This document shows, one piece after another, positions 48,883 to 63,200 of a stretch of 64,000 bases of DNA; position 1 is the stretch's first letter; each line of letters starts with the position of its first letter. Below the pieces are notes generated by a model that ran no database searches, had not been told where the DNA came from, and saw only the letters and a list, made by a program, of their open reading frames with translations. The position numbers and the translations under genes were made by a program. The DNA comes from Larus michahellis (lineage: Eukaryota > Chordata > Aves > Charadriiformes > Laridae). The stretch is taken from assembly GCF_964199755.1 (NCBI RefSeq), contig NC_133917.1, positions 4,717,967 through 4,781,966 on the forward strand, read 5' to 3'.

Positions 48883-51800
48883 GTGAGGCGAGCGGCTCAG
48901 GCACACAGACCGGCAGCAGAGCCAGCGCAGATCGGGGATCTCCTGGCACTCATCCCTCTGCTCCCTAGGGGAGGGTGCATTGGCACTTACAAAGGGAGAG
49001 ACTTCGAAATACTCAGTCTCATAACTGGCAAATGGATGTCTGTACAGTGTGCCCAGAGTTTGCATCTTCTTCTGCATGTTCTACATGTTCAGGTAATCTG
49101 AAGTTTAGCTGTGATGGTCATAGTAAATTTTGGTTGAACATGATATAAACCAATTGTATTTGTGGAATTTCTCCTCTCTGCTTTAAATTCTCGAGTCCTT
49201 CTTGAAAATATCCTGAATTTTAAAAGTCCTGTGGTGCAGAAAAAAGTCAATTATTGAGTCCCAAACAGGGAGAATCATGGATGAAGACAAAGCAAATGAG
49301 TCAGATATAAATAATCCTATTATGTCTTGGCTGCAGCCACACCTAGAAACCTGAACAAACATTACTGTTCTGTTTAGTTATTCCTGTGTTTGATACACTT
49401 TACTTGTTAAGTCCTGTTTTAAAATTGCAGCATGTAAAAATTGTGTAGGGCTAGTCGCCATTAGTGACTTACCAACATTGTTTTAGTAATTTGGATCAGA
49501 GGCACAGATGCCTGTACTAGAACATAGTTAATTTGCTCTTGTATTTCCCAAAATCAGAAAAATAAAGAACCTTGGAGTTGGTGTTGCCTTGGAAAGCTTT
49601 CAAGGCAATTCTTTTTCGCAGTAGGCCTTTTAAAAAAATGTCTGGCTAGAAGAGCAAACAGGAAGATGTAATTACCCCTTGGCTTTTGTGTATCAAGCTG
49701 TTGTTCATTTTACAAAGCTTTGGTAAAACACTTTTAGTAGTATCTGGTTATACCATGGAACCCGTAGAGAAAAGCATTTGGGTCTAGCAAAATCATACTT
49801 GGTGCATTATGATTACTGTCATGTATCTTACTAGATAATTACTCACCTAATAGCATGTGTCTCTTTCTTCCCTCTTCCGTGGTGGACAAGATGATTTTTA
49901 ATACATCTGAACAAAGCTATTTTTCAGTTGAGACTTCAAGAAAAAAGAAAAGCCTGGACCCTTCTCCTCCCTCCCTCCTCTGATTTTAATTCTTCTGTTG
50001 TAGCTCCCATAAAGGGGGGCCTGAAGTCCCGTCTGTTAAGTGTGGCTGTTGCTAATTCCAGGGATTTTTAACGGAGGTTAGGGTTTGTTTTTTGGTTCTT
50101 GTCCAAACATGTACCATTTGCTTTGCATTGTGCTTTTGTACTGACCACTCTCCTTTGGGCTTTGTATGTGGCCTATGAAATGTGATCCTCTGGTTCAGAG
50201 GAGCTGTAGAGATTTGTCTTACGCGCCCTTACCTGCAGTGATCCTTCTTGGTTTATCAGTGTTGCAGTGTGACAGCTCCTGATATTCAACCCGTTTGCTT
50301 CCCTGGGATGAGAAGGTAATTTCTTGTGTTGAACCTGATGGGAAAAGCCAAATAGAAGTACAGGTTCATGTACTAGCAGCTCTTCAGGGGCTTATTTATG
50401 GAGGTTCCCTTTCATCTACATTGAGTCTGTTCCAAAGGTGACACCGTCTTTTTTTCCATGTTCTAGAGATTTAAATAGATTCAGCAAAGCAACAAGGCGG
50501 CGGGGGGAGGGGAGGGGGGTGTACGAACTAAGGTAGATGGTGGTGACAGAGTTCTCCGTGCCATGCAGGATGCCATAACTTGGCCTCTGGTCTTAGGAAA
50601 ATAATTACTTCTTACCTTCTCTTGTTTAAAATTACAGAATACCTTCCTGTGAACAATAAAATGGGGTGAAAGACACAGACGTGTTGTATGGCACTGCAGG
50701 CACACTCCTCTTCCAGCAGAGACAGAACTATTTGGGCAGAAGGATAAAAGGGAAGACTTGGCATGGAGAACTGGGGAAGGAGTAAATAGTCTTCTATTAG
50801 AATTGAGCTTGGCTTCAGGTTATGAAAGATCTGGCAACAGTACAGCTTAGAGCATGTTTGCTACTTTCTGTTGCTCTCACCGTGCAAAGGGACGACCTCT
50901 CGGTTGTGCGGGTACAGCTGCTCGTGGATCTGTCTTGGGATCCGGATTGAGAACCCGACAGGCTTAGAAAAATTAACAGTATTGCTGTTGAATACTCGAC
51001 ATCATGAGAGGATAGCCTGCAGAATAGTCCAAGAAAGGAAGAATGAAAGGAACTAGTGAAGTGGAGAGATCTGGGAGATGTGAGACCTGGGTTTTTTTCT
51101 GTAATTCTGCTATCAAGAATAGCTGTTTAAGAATAGCTTGGATTTTCTGTGGGTGAAATGTGACAAAAAGTCTCCAAGAGTTACTGTCACATTGTAGTAA
51201 GCAGTTGTTGGATTGTCTCCACGTTTTTAAGGGATTGTTTGAAGCTGATTCATAGATTCCTAGTTGAAAGGTAGATTTCTGCTCCTTCAGCACATTCTGC
51301 CCCAAGCAATTGCAGACAGCATCTCTCTTCTTAACTCACTAAACCAGTTAATGTTTGAGCTTTGAACATATTGTCTGCTATTTAAGTGTTACGTACTGTT
51401 AGATACGTAAATGAAAAAGCCTGTGCTGGTTGTTCCAGGGAGTTACCTCATGGAGGGGAAAAGCTGACTTGGATTTCCTGTGATATCCTTTACCTCTGAT
51501 TGTGCAGGGCGCGAATTCAAAGCTGCCCTGCGTTATCTGTGGATGGAGGCACATATGAAAAGGAAGAAGGCAGCGAGGCTAGGGCAGCTTGCCAATTGCT
51601 TAAAGCCTTTGTTAGAGACTAAAGGAAACCTGCGCCCTTTTAGGCACTAGTACAGCCCCAGGGGCTTTCTTGGCCTCATATGTAAAGAAGATGAAGGCAG
51701 CCGCATGGAAATGATTGCACACTTTTGCATGTCAGTCTACATTAGCACTTTAGGTCCTGGTTGTTGTGTTTCAATGCGAAGATCTTGCGCTAAATTCTCA

Positions 51801-53734
51801 GGATTTCCATCCTGTGGGTCTGTCAGTATAGCACTTAAGCCATCTGTTGAAACTAAACCATGAGGAAAGTATCTTCTGTGCAAGAACGCTTGCAAAACCG
51901 GTCTCTTATTGAACTGCGCAGAGGCCGTATGTGACTTCATCCTGATCACAAGGAAGGAGATGTCTCCAGTGGCCAGGCTCTGCTGCCTTACCTCTGGGAA
52001 GGGTGTCTGCCTCTGTGATGACTGGTTTCTCCATATGAGAAATTCCTCATTGTCAGGTTGCTGCGTGCTGAAGTAAAAAGGAGAGACAAATGCAAGTATC
52101 AAAATAAACCTCCATTTTACACCAGTGCAATCAAACAAATTAGAAATAGGCACACTTTCGCTCTCAAATCTGCTTTGCTCTGCCATTTCCCTTTCCTCTG
52201 CATGGAAAGAAGGTTTTGGAGTGATTTATCGCTGTTTCGCTAGTCTCGTCGGGACTGCTAGGTACAGTACTGCTGGTGCTGAGTGGTTGACTTCTGCAGA
52301 CTGCGTTTCTGGGCTAGGGTGGTTTTGGGTTTCGTGTTTTGTTTTTTTTTTTTTCTCCTTTTAGAGCTTTTAACATGAAATATTCAGTCATATCTGTGCA
52401 CAGCACAATTGATACAACTATCATGCTTCAGAGAACGGTGATGAAAGTGTCAAGTTGTGAGCACATCCTGCGTTTGTGGCTTCTATATGTTTGCATATTT
52501 TCATGCATATGGTAGCTACCCAAGGTGTCTTGGGGTTTGAGGAGAAATTAGAAAGCAGAATTAGCTAGGGCGAGAGGGAACATCTCTCTGCAGTTTCTTG
52601 AATGGAGTCTGAGGTACTAGAGCCTACAAGGTGTGTTTTATGGATGCTTCAGACCGGCTGTCACTGCAAAGGCAGGTCAGCATTGTATTTGGTAGGAAGA
52701 TCTAAGATGGGATACCCCAAGGGATTTATGTTGTTTCTGTATTTTTGTACAGTAGTCTGTTGTGCTTCTAGAATGCCCAGTGCTTAAGAAGAAATGATGC
52801 TGTTGTACAAGGGATATTGAAGAGAAGCGGTTGCTTTATTTCCCAAACATCATCATTTCTCTTAAGAGACTGTTATGTAGCATGGCACAAATTTTACTTA
52901 TATGAAACATATGGAGTCAGCAGACAAGTCTTACTGAACAAATTGGAGGGCAGCAATCCAAACCAGAGCCTGTTGTCTACAGTTTTCCTTTTTCAGAGTT
53001 TTTGCTTAATTGCAAGCTTTCTATTTGGACTTAATTCTTTAGTTTCTCTTTCTTGGCAGACTGTCTTGTCTTAAATTACTGCTGTCAACACGTCCTTAGC
53101 CCTTCCTGCTCCCCCTCATCTCCCTAAATTGTGTAGTACGGTCTGTGGTGCTTCAGATTGCTTTCAAAAGGCCATTATGTCCGTTGTTGAAAGCAAAGCC
53201 TGCTGTGAATATAATATTTTATCAAAAAGATACAAGCATCTCCCTGTTAATATTATTATGTTGACACATTGGTTTTATAAACATTTTAGTGTTCTTTGAA
53301 ATGGCTGATATCTAGTGATTATGGCTCCAATAGGCATAGTAACAGATGGTTCATATACAAGTACTTTTTATATTGTCATCTATAGCGGAAATGCAGAAAT
53401 GAAAGGGAATGTTAAATTCTCATCTCTCCAGAGATAAGGCTGGCGAAGCTAGTGGGTGATGTGGTGGAGGATCTCGTATTAACGTAAGATTGTGTGACCA
53501 AGGGGGAAGTAAACTAATATCTAGAACGATGCAGAACAGACGCGGGAGGGATAGTGAATCATGCTGGAGCAAGACAGTAGAGAGCACAGCTGCTGGAACG
53601 GCTTGTAAGCCAGTGGAGCAAGACTACCATTAGGATGCTCTTCAGATGGGGAGACCACAGTACTCTGTAGGATTTCCAGCTTCTAGAAGAGGTAGGACTC
53701 CTGCAGTTACTGAGTTAGAGGGAGAGGCCTGGGA

Positions 53735-53835
53735 AGTCCCTGCCTCTACCAGCCAAATAGAAATGGAATTAGGCCATGGACATCAGATAACTTTGCCAAG
53801 GTCATACTGTGGAGCTGAAGCAGCAGCTTTGCCAA
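53735..53835 (+). mobile_element. Possible MIR-like relic
   Basis: GATAACTTTGCCAAGGTCATACTGTGGAGC resembles the MIR core 'taacttgcccaaggtcacacagctagt' followed by 'ggagctg'. The flanks are not recognisable. Confidence 0.35.
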
Positions 53836-56789
53836 ACAGTTGCCCTGTGCACCTGCATTTGTTTGTGGCTTCCATCGTGTGTTTTTCAACAGGCATGATG
53901 TGGAATCAGAGACCTCTGTGTCCCCACAAATGACGCCAAGATAAGTCTAATTTAACACCCTCTGCAATTCTTTGCTTGCTTTTCCAGGTGATACTTTTGT
54001 TAAGTTTTGTCTGGTTTTTTTTTGGTTTGTTGGTTTAGGCTTTTTCTGGACATTTTAGAGTTGAACATTCTTAAACTTTGCTCTGTCCATGCCTAAAGAG
54101 AAATTAGCAAGCACTTCAGGATTTTTCCCTGCGAGAACCAGAGAGTTCAAAGTCTTGGGCTTCTGTTTTAGATGAGTAAGTTGAAGGGCTTACATGTTGT
54201 TTTGCATAGTAATAAAAACAAGCTAATACAGTTAGAATTAAATGCTAATGGGAAATAAAGCAATGAAGATTAGATAGTTATTTAAAGTCATTCTGCTTAC
54301 ACCTTTGAGGGAGATTGGCTATTGCTAGGAGAAACTGCACAGTCACCTTTGCTTTAAATTTATTGCAGAATGAAAAATTAAAATATGATCTCACTCTCAT
54401 TAAAATTAAGTAATTGATGTCATCATTCAATTAAAAAAAATTTGGGGAGCTTTTGGCAAGTCATTCCAGGTTGCTATTAAAACCTGACCAACCAAGTGTC
54501 CTTAAATTGTGAGGGAATGGGGGACAGTCCTCTGTTAAGTAACTGAAAGATGAGGGGGCATCTCAACAAAATACCGAATTATCAAAATTACCAAACCCGA
54601 CCAGCCCTCACCGGCTGTCAGGCAGCACTGCCAGTTACTCTCCTCCAGGAGGTTTCTGGCAGGAGGTTTGTTAGAGTCAAAGCACAATTCTGAAGTAAAG
54701 TTGAATATATTCCTCTTGATGCACTTGTCTCTCCGGTACAGGTACGCAGCCTGAAGAGGGGTGTTCTGAATATGCACGTGCGTCAAAAGTGGGACTTTGA
54801 AGGGGGCGATTCTAACTTTATCTTCAGCACAATTTTTTCTCATCATGCTAAACATAACTGTAAGGCCAATGCAGTATTGATAACCTTTTCTCTCTGCTTT
54901 TCATTAGCTGGCATTATAACAATTAACTGTTGTTACTAGTTTACTGTGAATGCATTTTGCTGGCTGTTGCTTTTTCAAAAAGCTTGCAGTTCCCAACCTG
55001 TACAGCTATAGGTTGGGGGTTTTTTTTCTGTTTCAATCATAATTCCATCTAGGCATCACTGTTTGCAAGAAATCTTTCATCTCTTGCTCTGGGCTATACA
55101 GAACTGGAGTGGCAAAGGAGACTTGTTTTTTTGTGCTGGCTTCATCATTTTCAGAATATTAATATTTAATTTAGGCTTTTTAAAGCTTTTAGCAGATTTG
55201 TCAGGCTTTCTTCCCTGTGGTAGTGTATGTGAGGACAACTTGAGAGAGCATTCTGATTAACTTACAATATGGAAAGTGGTTTTATTTGTTTTGATTTGTG
55301 ACTGAAATACTTTTTTAAGAAGCTCATACTGTTCTGTAAGTGATTTTGCCATAAACTTAACCATAAAATAAATCCAGCAGTTTTTCTTTTCTCCAGCTAG
55401 AGTCCAGCCAAGCAAATACTGTGTCATATCCAAGTAATGCTTTTTCTTGCCCGTAAAGACCAGTGTGTATTGTCAGTCTCCAGTGGAACCCCTGGATGCA
55501 GTCCGCTGTGCAGCATGGGGAGCAGCAGGTTTCAGCAGTGTCTACTGTGCCACTGCTTGTTCTCGCTCCGCACCGTTGAGAGCAGGACACCGATGCTGGA
55601 CTTCTGAATCTCAAAGGGATTTTGCCATGACAGAAATCGTTCTGTTCTCAGCTCGAGCTGGGTTGCTTTGTGCAAGCAAGCAGTGCCAGCACCGGTGTTT
55701 TGGTGACAATGAAGTGTTCAACTTCCACTTGGTTAGGGCTGAAACGTGGTTATTTACGCTGCTGTTAGAAGTCTAAATAAGTGATATTTCGTAATTTTTG
55801 ACCCATTTTTATGATAAATTTGAGCTTGGAGAGATTGCAGCTTGTTAGCGCAAATACACCATGAGATTTTAACCTGTTACTAGAAATAAAGTTTCTTCTC
55901 CTCCAAATTCGAGACTCTTTGTTCAAGTGAAGAGCACGCGACATGCGGGCGGATCTGGTGCAGGTAGGTTACCTGTCAGTGCATGAGATGATTTGGCCTG
56001 AAAAGCATTTGGAACCAGTTTGGAGATTGATTGGGGTTTTTCCCTCTGTCTTCAGTGCAGAAGCTCAGAGCTGGTTTGTGTTGTGCTCACCAAGTTCTTG
56101 ATTAGGCTTGTGCAGGAGTTTGTGCTTTTCAGCTGCTGGCTGTGACGGAGTCCCACTTTGAGCCTGCTAAAATCTGGTGGTCGTGATTCAAGCTGGAAAC
56201 AACAAAGGGGAAACGCAGCCATCATGCTGGCAGAGGCCATTTTTGTTTACCAGTTAGTGTTTCTTTCCAGTTGGCTACTGTTTGCTGGGTCAGTGGATCT
56301 CTTGTTCTAAAGAATTTGTTTACAGCTAACTTTGTCTTTTGATACTTTAATGCTGAATTTACAAACATCAGTTTTTCGTTTACCTGCTGAAAGCTGTGTC
56401 ATTTCTAGAGGAATATGTTTGTTTTTCTTCTCTTTTTATTATAAATAAACCACAATGAGTTTATTTCCACTGCATCAAATGTCTCTGGCCTTCCTGGGAA
56501 CAGAGTGCGGAAGTGTCAAAATCAAATAGAACAATTTGGAGAGTAATTGTATTTAGGTGTTTGCTTATCCAGCAAAGCAGTATTTGCTTGCTGTTCCGAT
56601 ATGCCAGGTGCCAGATGTAAAACACGCTTCCTTTTTCATTGATATTCAGCTCTTGTGTGTAGTTAGCGGGCTGACTCATTAATATTACCAGTGTCGTGGG
56701 TATTGTGTTAGGGCCAGTCCCTATTTTGCAGTCCTCTACAGTGGAGACAGTGCTGTTGGAAGCTGTCCAATTTGTTCTTCACGAGGCTT

Positions 56790-57200
56790 CTGTCAGCGCG
56801 ATTATTAGGCTTTAATCTGTCTCATGGTGATAGCTTTGCTTTTCCAGAAGGGAGTCACTTTGTGTGGAGATCAGGCCACGCCAGAGCTGGCCGTGGGCCT
56901 GTGGCGAGGAGACCTGCTGTCGTGAGAAGAGCTTACCTTGCAGAGAGAGCGAGTGCTGTCGGGTTCTGGGAGCAATTTGGAACATTAAAGCAGCTTTACA
57001 GAAATATTGGCCTAGGTAAACCGAATCCGGAGATATTTTCTCAGCCTCTCCATCTCTGCTGCTGCGGAGGTTGGAGCTATTGTGCAAACAGAGCAGCCGT
57101 TGTCCGAGGCTTTGTGTCGTCCTCCGTTTGTTGGTTTATCGAGAGCCTCAATTCCCCGCTCGCAGAGAATTTCGAGCAAGGTGTTCTGGAGTCATTTGTT
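56790..57200. other. CpG-enriched pocket in DIP2B intron 1
   Basis: More than fifteen CpGs occur in about 400 bp, against few in the neighbouring kilobases. A 162-codon plus-strand frame (56772-57260) spans it but has no recognisable domain. It could be a conserved intronic enhancer, an alternative promoter or an old GC-rich insertion. Confidence 0.35.
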
Positions 57201-60200
57201 GTGATTACTCCACTGTTATCTTCTGCTTTATTTTTCACTAATGAAAAATTAACGAGATAGAAATTTTCCCACGTAGAGTTTGATTATGTGGATGTTTGAC
57301 AAGAAAAGGTGATCTCAGAAGCAGCTGTTTAACAAGGTTGCAGTGACAAATTTTGTAACAAACGCACAGTATTTGGGAAGCATGCTGTATTGTAAACAAT
57401 TCCTGTATTAATTTGCTGTCAAAGACTTAAGTTTTCAAACTAAATCACATCTGTAACTGCAATATCTTTTTTTTTTGTAAGCTCTTATGTTCATTTTGCT
57501 CACATTCTTCTTTTTGTCAAGTTGCTGACTGTGTGCTCTTAAATAATCCTACTGATTTCTCCACACTTCCTTCCCTCTACAAGTAAGACATTTGAGAATT
57601 TATTTTATTTAAATTGGAAAAGGAGCTATTGCACCCTTAGAGAGGCCACAGTAGGAAAATTCACTGTAAGTAGTAATTGTGGTTTTGGAGATAGCTTGTT
57701 GGATAAGATCTTTCTTACTTTTAAGCCTGTTTGTTCAGGTTCAAGGTCCACCGGTGGCAATGTAGAAAGGATATTTGTCCTCCCAGTTTTATGAAGTTAT
57801 ATTATGACAGTGGTGACGTACTGATACAAGGCAAGAAAAGTCCATGTGTTAGGATCTTGCCATTTTGGAACGACAGAAATATCTCTCTGGTATTGTAATA
57901 TCCTGCATAACAAGGCCAGCAAATTGAGATTGACCGTTCCTTCTCTTTATGGTAATAGCATGTTCTTTCTACTTAAAGGCAGACAGAGCGAGGGCCACTT
58001 TGTACCAAAAATTGAATGTCATCCTCATTAAAGAGCTGTCAGTGTGCAGAATTAGGAGGAATCGATGTGCTGGGAGAGGTGCATGTTTTCCCTTGCAGTA
58101 GCCACATTCAGTAACTTTGTGGTGGCTTTGCAGTGTGCGGCTGGATTGAGCTGTGCTCCGAGGGTTCTCATGTTTGCTGCTACAGTACGGTTTGCCCATT
58201 GTTTTGATCTTCCACGCAGCTTAAAGGCTTTCACATAAGAAGGATCTTGCCACATCCTGTTCTCCAGCCTCTGAACAAAGTGCTTCTGAAGCAGCCATTG
58301 ACTCTTCTTTAGCATGCCCAAAGAGCCCTGAACAGAAGTCATTCCTTGCATGATCCTTCTTGTAAAGAGCATTGCAGCTGACAGAATAATGGGTTTTCTT
58401 AGGCTTGCTGGTGACATGCCAACATGGTTTCCTTAGCAGTGAAATTCCTCAAGAAGCCGTGGTTGCTGATGTAAACATAACTGAAAGCTGAACACAGCCC
58501 ATACTGAGCTCAGGGCCTGAAATCTGCTTCTTACGCTGTGCTGTACAGTACAGTGCATTTTTCTTCTGCTCTTTCTATTTAAATCTGGTTTCCCAAGTTT
58601 GTAACCAACTTGAATGGGTCGTACTCTTCAATCCGGAAAAGATGGCCTGGTCTCTGCACCGAGGAGCCTGTACCGACTCCTGGGCTTGTACGCAGCAAGG
58701 GTGGCTCCATGGGGCAGCCTCCCATTAACTGGAATATAGCTCTGCTTTTGTAGAACTGTGTTTGGGATGGAGGTGGAGTTATTTTAAATTACCACGTCCA
58801 GAAGAGGTTTAAGGTTAATTAACAAAGTGCTTTAGTTCCCACTAGTCAGGCTTAAAAGAAACGAATGGCAAACCTAAGAACAGTTTCCTGGCCGTGCACT
58901 GAGTCTGTCTCTGTCAGGTACGCTTCTGGAATTCGGTGGGAGTTTCCCCAAGTCAAATAACTAGTGTTGCACGCTAATTTGAGGCTGGGTGAAAGATTAA
59001 TAATTGTATTGCTTTAACTTTAGCTAGTGGAATCCTACTATGGTGACTAATACTGTTTAATAGTAACTATCCTAGAGTAAGCACTTGTTAATGCTGTAAA
59101 ATGGCTGTGGTTTGTGTTTCAGATTTCAGTGCTTTGGCAAAAACCATGTATTTTGCTCTTGCTTTCTCTGCTGCTTTTTTCTGTGGAATGGGAGTGACAT
59201 CGTTATGAGCACACACTTGGTACTACCTCTTTGGGGAGTGATCTTTTAAGTGCTAATGCTTTCATCAAGGCATCTTTGTTTCATCATGCATAATCATTGA
59301 GCTCATTGCACTATGATTTGGAATAGCATTTTCCCATCTGGAAATACCTAATTATTGTGCTGCCGTGCAGCATGACATGCCAACTAGGTTAGTGCACTGT
59401 AACGCTGCTTAAAGGAAGGTCAGCGTTGCATTTCCATACCTGAATGCTTTGTGTGAGCAGCGCTGTGTTTGATCAATAGATAGGGGAATAATTGCTCCTA
59501 ACTTCTTTCTTCTCCCATTCTTGCATCTCATTCAAGAATCTAGAATTTAATTATGAAAGTAACTTCAGGTACAGTTGGACCGAAATGGGCTGAAGCTCCA
59601 GACTGCTTTTTGGGATGGTTTGGCAGGTGTTGCGATGGCATCGGATCTGGAGGAGAGTTACCAGCAAGGAGTACCTGCGGCAGTTGGCTTATGTCAAAAA
59701 AAATTGAAGCCTGTTTCAAGAGAATTATTAAATATTGGCATCCGAGAGCCATGAAAGGGGGTAGGCAATAGGAATTGTGCACAGGATTAAAACCCTTACT
59801 GACTTCTATTTTAATCTTATCCCAGGCGGATCCACTGTAGTAATATTCTGCTGGTTTGTGTGGCCACGTTAGCTGCTGAGCAAAAGGCTGCAAAAATACG
59901 CTCAGGTTTCTGTGTGAGACCTGAGAGGCGAAGAGCCTCAGTGAGGGCCATCCACCCCTGGAACCGAGGTGCAGAATAAATGCCAGGGACCTTCTGGTTC
60001 CATTGAATACCTTGGACTGGAAGCTGTGGTGTTGCTGATGTCTGTGGGAGGGGTAAAAGCTCCGTACATCTGACTTTAATCAATCACCGCGTCTGTCAGA
60101 GCCCCAGACCGTCCCCAAATGCTGTTTACTGCAGGTTGTGGTAAACCCAAGGGAAGATCTCATTTGGCTTTCTAATTGTGGGTGACTATCTGCGTGAGCC

Positions 60201-63200
60201 TGAAGTATTTTGCAGCAAGATACAGAGTTCTCTTTGGGTGCCTGCATGGTTTTGTTTTTATTTTTATTCCTGGGCTAAAAACAGGCTTGATTTGGAAAAT
60301 CATCTGTCCACGCTGGTCTGTTGTGGAGAAAGTGCATGCTGCTTAGAACTGGCAAAGAGTTTACGTGTGTGTAATCCTTTGCAGTTGGGTTTCTCCTAGG
60401 AGAAGGTTATCAGCACTCGCTGTTACAGTAATTCAGTTTCTACCTTAGGGAAGAGGGTGATGTACCTGCCTACTGAATAAAAGCTGAGTCACGGGGTTGT
60501 TACTCTTGCATACGGTTTAGTCATTTCCTGGCAAACTTTTGTTTTCAGTCTGGTGGTGGAGGGGTAGGTCTGTGCGTTTGTGCTGAGGATTAAATACATG
60601 CGAATTTCTGCTAGTGTCGGTGACCAGGTGGTTAGTCAGAAAAGAGTATTATTCAGGGCGGAATCACTTCATCTGGGTTTTTTAAATGCGTTGTGAGCTG
60701 TCTTGCTTTACTCAGCTCAGACTGCGAGTACAGCTGCTTCTGGGGTACGTGTGTGGGACACTTGCTGTTTCTCCTCATTTAAATGCGTTGTTCTAATGCA
60801 AGACCAGTATTATAAACACTGTTAAGCGCTCCTACATCTAAGCTCACATTCTTCTCATTGACTGCTTATTAAAAATAGATTAAAACGTTTCTCTTGAATA
60901 GATTTTTGTAAAATCCTATTGGTGACAAAGCCCTGGGTTTGTGCCCTTTATAGCATTCAGAAGGGAAAATGCATTTTTTCCCTGTGACAAGTTGTAGCTA
61001 TTTAAAAGTTTAGGTTTGGGTTTTTTTTTTTTCTCCTCAGGATGGGGTTACATGCAAGATTTATTATTTGTATAAGGGATTAATCTATTTATATGCATGT
61101 GCTGGTTTTATGGGTAACATGTAAAATTTATATGGCTGCACTTTGCAACGTAATATCTTGTATGAAGTTGACTTCAGTGATTGTATTTTGCAGATGTTTG
61201 TTAGAGGCAGCGAGCAGAGCCTGTATTTAGTAGGGTTATCAGGGTTAACAGAATTTGGTGATGTATTTAAAGGTTGTAAGAGGTTATCTTCAAAAGTTTT
61301 TTGGAGCCTTTTATAAAACATTTTACCTTTTGTAAAGGTAGATGTTACCCGTGCGTCGACAGCGTGATTTGAGTTGCTGAGGCACAAGTACGTCACGCAT
61401 CCTCTTGGCACAGGTGAGGATCTGAAAGGCAAAGTGTCACTAAAGTGGCCTTTTAGTTCTTACACACAAATGAACTCGAGGTATGGCTTGACATTTGGCT
61501 TCACGGTCGTTTGAGCGACTTACCGGGGGAAGTCCTTTACAGAAACTAACTGCTGAGAATACCAGGGTCACGTTGGTGCTGTGTAAACCGTGCACGCAGT
61601 CACGTGTAGAATGTTCTCATGTCTGCTGCAAAGAGAAGAATCAACAAAAGTGTAGTACATCTACAAGAGGCTCTTTTGTTTACTGTGGTAAGCTTCCAAG
61701 CATTTTTCAGTGTCCCAGTCTTGAGAAGCCTTTGAGAACTCATTTTGCTGACCCTGGATAGTGCCATTTTCAGCAGAAATGGTAATGATAAGTTACCGTA
61801 TGTGTGTTGTTTTTTTTTTTTTCCTGTGGGGAACGGGGGTCTTAGGCTGACGTTAATCTGGTGACACCTCCTTTTCATTGGTCACCCCCTGCCCACGCAC
61901 ACAAAGAAAACTGAACTCTGTCCTTAGCTCACCCAGTTTGGTGATGCATCACATATGGCATCTAAGATTACTGCCCGTAATACACAGGCCCAGACGGGTG
62001 AATCGAGGACAGTGGGTCATCTGCAACTATGAAACGCTACTGTAAGAAAAAGAGATTCTTCAGTATAGTTTCAGGAGTTGGATTTATTGTTTAAAGGTAA
62101 AACAACAAAAAAATTATAAAGGCCTAAGGCACAGAGTAAGCGACTGGTGGTAAAGTGCACCTTGTGACCTTAAATGACACCGAGCGAGACCGCTGCTGTG
62201 TGGCAGTCTGGACACCACCATGTGCGCAGGGTAGACCCTGCCACTGAAACCCAATTGTGAATGGCATTCTTTGGAAATAGTAAATGTTGAGATTAAAATA
62301 GTTTTAATTTGGTAAAGCAACATTCGTAAGCCTTGAGAAAAGATTTTTGAAACTGTGGAACAGAGTCCCCACAGTGCTGGAGCCAAGTGGACTTGTACTG
62401 TGTATATAAATTAATCTGGAGCTGATCTGTCTGCGAAACTTTCAGTGCTGAAGCTGTAGCAGTATAATGCTTGCGCTTAACAAACAGAGCTTTGTAACAC
62501 TTGCTGGTTTTTTCAGTAGCCTATTCATGTTCTTAATGGGAACAGAACGGTGCTGTTAAAGGGAAACTGCAGAGCACAAACCTGTTCTGTTTGTTTTTCT
62601 TACTGTTTGGTTTGGGGAGGGGGGTGACATATGGAGTGAGTAAGGCTTTATGTCTTTCAAGAAATCGGTGGCTTTTCTGGAAGACTGTATAGTTTGTAGG
62701 CCTTGGTATTGTCTTCAAGGAGGAAACCTGATATACAGCTTCACCAGAAGGAAGGAGGAGGGAATCTTTGAAGCTGCATCATCATTTGGCCTCAAACAGA
62801 AAGAGGCAATTGTCTAAACTTGTTTCAAACATAGTTTTTGTGCTGAAGTTGTAGCCAAAGAGTGTTAGTGCAAGACCATTTAACAGGTATAGTCTGTTTG
62901 AACACTCGGCCTTAGAACAAAGGTGTAAATGTGTCCTGGTCTGAGGGCCAAAACCACGACAAAATGTTGTCTTTTGGGTTGCTGGAGCCTGGGATTGAGG
63001 GTGTCCTAGCTTTAAGCCTCGGTAAAACCATCGCGGGGTAGGGGTATCTAGAAGCTGCCAGTCCTCTAGGAAATGGAAGCCAGTGTCTAACTACAAAATA
63101 AATAAGTGGCGACAACATTCGTTACAGAAGTGCTGAAATTATTGGTTTGATGTCTGTTTTCTGCCTAGGCCATAGCTGAGAGTCTTAAGTACTGAAGTGC

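Noticed and set aside
54535-54855. 106-codon minus-strand frame in DIP2B intron 1
   Set aside because: No family recognised and no splice or transcript evidence; length is within chance expectation for a 25-kb intron.
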